Shown here: one piece after another, positions 63,013-64,000 of the stretch | Layout: every line of letters begins with the position of its first letter | Position numbering within the stretch: the first letter of the stretch is position 1 | From: Euglena gracilis | Taxonomy: Eukaryota > Euglenida > Euglenophyceae > Euglenales | DNA: 64,000 nucleotides | Reading direction: 5' to 3' | NCBI GenBank assembly: GCA_039621445.1 | Contig: CP154956.1 | Location: forward strand, 94,616,406-94,680,405 | The notes under the pieces: generated by a model | The model's database searches: none | Told to the model about the DNA's origin: nothing | Seen by the model: the letters and a program-made list of their open reading frames with translations, nothing else | Made by a program: the position numbers and the translations under genes

Positions 63013-63409
63013 TATAACCCCCCCCCCAAATAATACCCCCCCGGGGCATTATTTTTTCGCCCAAAGTCCTGGCCCGAGGGGGGTAATATTGGGGGGGGGT
63101 TATAGCACCCCAAAATTTTCGAAATTTTTCGAAGTCTCGCAGGAGCCAAAATAGCGCCTTTTGATCCCCTTTGGGGTCATTTTTTGTACTTTCTGATGAA
63201 ATTTACCATTTTTTTGGAGGTCAGATGATCCAGAAAAATCGGTTTTTTTTCGTAATTTGTTGTCAGAGATTGTGATTTTTACCTACATTTTCAGGTCAAA
63301 ATCCGGGCCTTCGGCCCGAAATCAGGGGGCTTGTTAACCTGGTCGCTGAAGTCGGACCCCGAGGGGGGGGTATCATTTGGGGGGTATTACTTGGGGGAGG
63401 GTTTACCAA
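63013..63409. mobile_element. Family H element
   Basis: Left: TATAACCCCCCCCCCCAAATA, CCCCCGGGGCATTATTTTTTC, GGTAATATTGGGGGGGGGTTATA. Right: GGGGGGGTATCATTTGGGG, GTATTACTTGGGGGAGGGTTTA. The interior has ATTTTCGAAATTTTTCGAAG and the hairpin CGGGCCTTCGGCCCG. It has the same plan as 56525-56943. No ORF. Confidence 0.6.
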
Positions 63410-63529
63410 CAGTTTGTCGGTTCAGCGTTCTGTACAGGGCTGCTGGAGAGGCTTGGAGGCAGGCGTCCTTTTACCTTGGAAGCCCCCCCCCCCCCGGGGG
63501 GGGACGGGAGGGGCGTGCTCGTCCTCAAG

Positions 63530-63690
63530 AGGCCGTCCTGAAGAGGGGAAAAAAAACTCCCCGTTCCTTACGGACCGCCCTGACCGCCTTGTGTCTAAGG
63601 GCCATCCAAGGGCCGGACTGGGGCCCGGACGGGGTAACCAATTAAATGGTCGAATCAAAAAAAAAACAACGCATTTTTGGTGGATCCCGT
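63530..63690 (-). repeat. Family A element, - orientation, partial
   Basis: CTTACGGACCGCCC, GGGCCATCCAAGGGCCGGACTGGGGCCCGGACGG and AACGCATTTTTGGTGGATCCCG. The B box is replaced by GGGGCCCGG. The + stub GAGGCCGTCCTGAAGAGG precedes it. Confidence 0.55.
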
Positions 63691-64000
63691 CGTGAAATGC
63701 TTAAAAATTGCGAAACACTTCGAATTAAAACTTCATTTTAGTGCTGCACCTGTTGTGCAAACTTTGTCTTGCTCTTCAGTGAACACCTTGTCGGCAAACC
63801 TCAACCGCCTCGTTGGTTTCGACACCATAGTCTCCTTGTTGGCTGTTTTGGGCAGCTGATAGCTAGGTTGTTCATCATCTTGCGACAATTGTTCAGAGTC
63901 TCTGCTCAGGGTTGACTGTTTGCTTTTTTGGCTCTGTTATTTCATTTGACTGTTCCCAGGCGACGGAAAAATGAGAACAATATCTGAATTTTCGGTGTGT
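63690..64000. other. Right edge, no supported feature
   Basis: The + frame at 63730-63859 (ANLNRLVGFDTIVSLLAVLGS) and other short frames are open, but no splice pair was found. Confidence 0.3.

Overview
This is a window of nuclear DNA from an intron-rich eukaryote. There is no operon structure, and no ribosome-binding sites or bacterial gene density. Coding sequence comes as short islands of about 70-300 bp with canonical AG acceptors and GT donors. The islands are separated by introns of 0.2 to more than 3 kb that are full of dispersed repeats, microsatellites and very long poly-G/poly-C runs. I cannot place the lineage. A large-genome protist or alga is my best guess, based on intron density, homopolymer G/C tracts and internal TTAGGG/TTTAGGG-like motifs. 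No rRNA, tRNA or complete known gene was recognised. Many long open frames in the GC-rich parts are compositional artefacts.

Layout. (1) About 5.5-17.2 kb, + strand: a multi-exon gene whose exons keep compatible phases (5573-5699, 5933-6010, 8953-9039, 12266-12336, 13944 to about 14094, 14932 to about 15057, 15510-15590, 16554-16640, terminal 17033-17137). It ends with TAA and an AATAAA signal. Two late exons each encode one hydrophobic segment, so the product is probably a membrane protein. Possible further + exons lie at 18-19.5 kb. (2) About 20.6-40.6 kb, - strand: a chain of exons, possibly one very large gene. It includes two exons resembling the ligand-binding (Venus-flytrap/ANF) domain of class C receptors (36172-35987 and about 34839-34510), a hydrophobic exon near 32 kb, another near 25.2 kb, and a terminal exon (21576-20673) made of about 15 copies of an 18-residue Pro/Asp/Lys repeat. 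The terminal exon carries a frameshift and is followed by AATAAA. (3) About 41.8-57.8 kb, - strand: exons of another gene ending with a TGA at 41812. The last two exons join in phase. A + strand terminal exon at 47500-47795 sits inside this territory. (4) About 58.6-61.9 kb, - strand: exons of a further gene ending with TGA at 58617.

Repeats dominate the rest. I distinguish these families. A: an element of about 300 bp with a pol III B-box-like motif, at least 15 copies. B: about 400 bp, 2 copies. D: GACAGGTT...CCGGTACC type. E: GTTGACACGGGGTGTGTGTC type. F: about 380 bp, 2 full and several partial copies. G: short TGTCC...GACCGG boxes. H: elements bounded by poly-C runs and AAATAATA boxes. 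A 283-bp foldback transposon with perfect 8-bp target-site duplications is nested in a family A copy. A 240-bp island of stacked GCGATCGC-type palindromes lies at 39.94-40.18 kb.

No gene could be assigned a pathway. The receptor-like assignment is the only functional call, and it is tentative.
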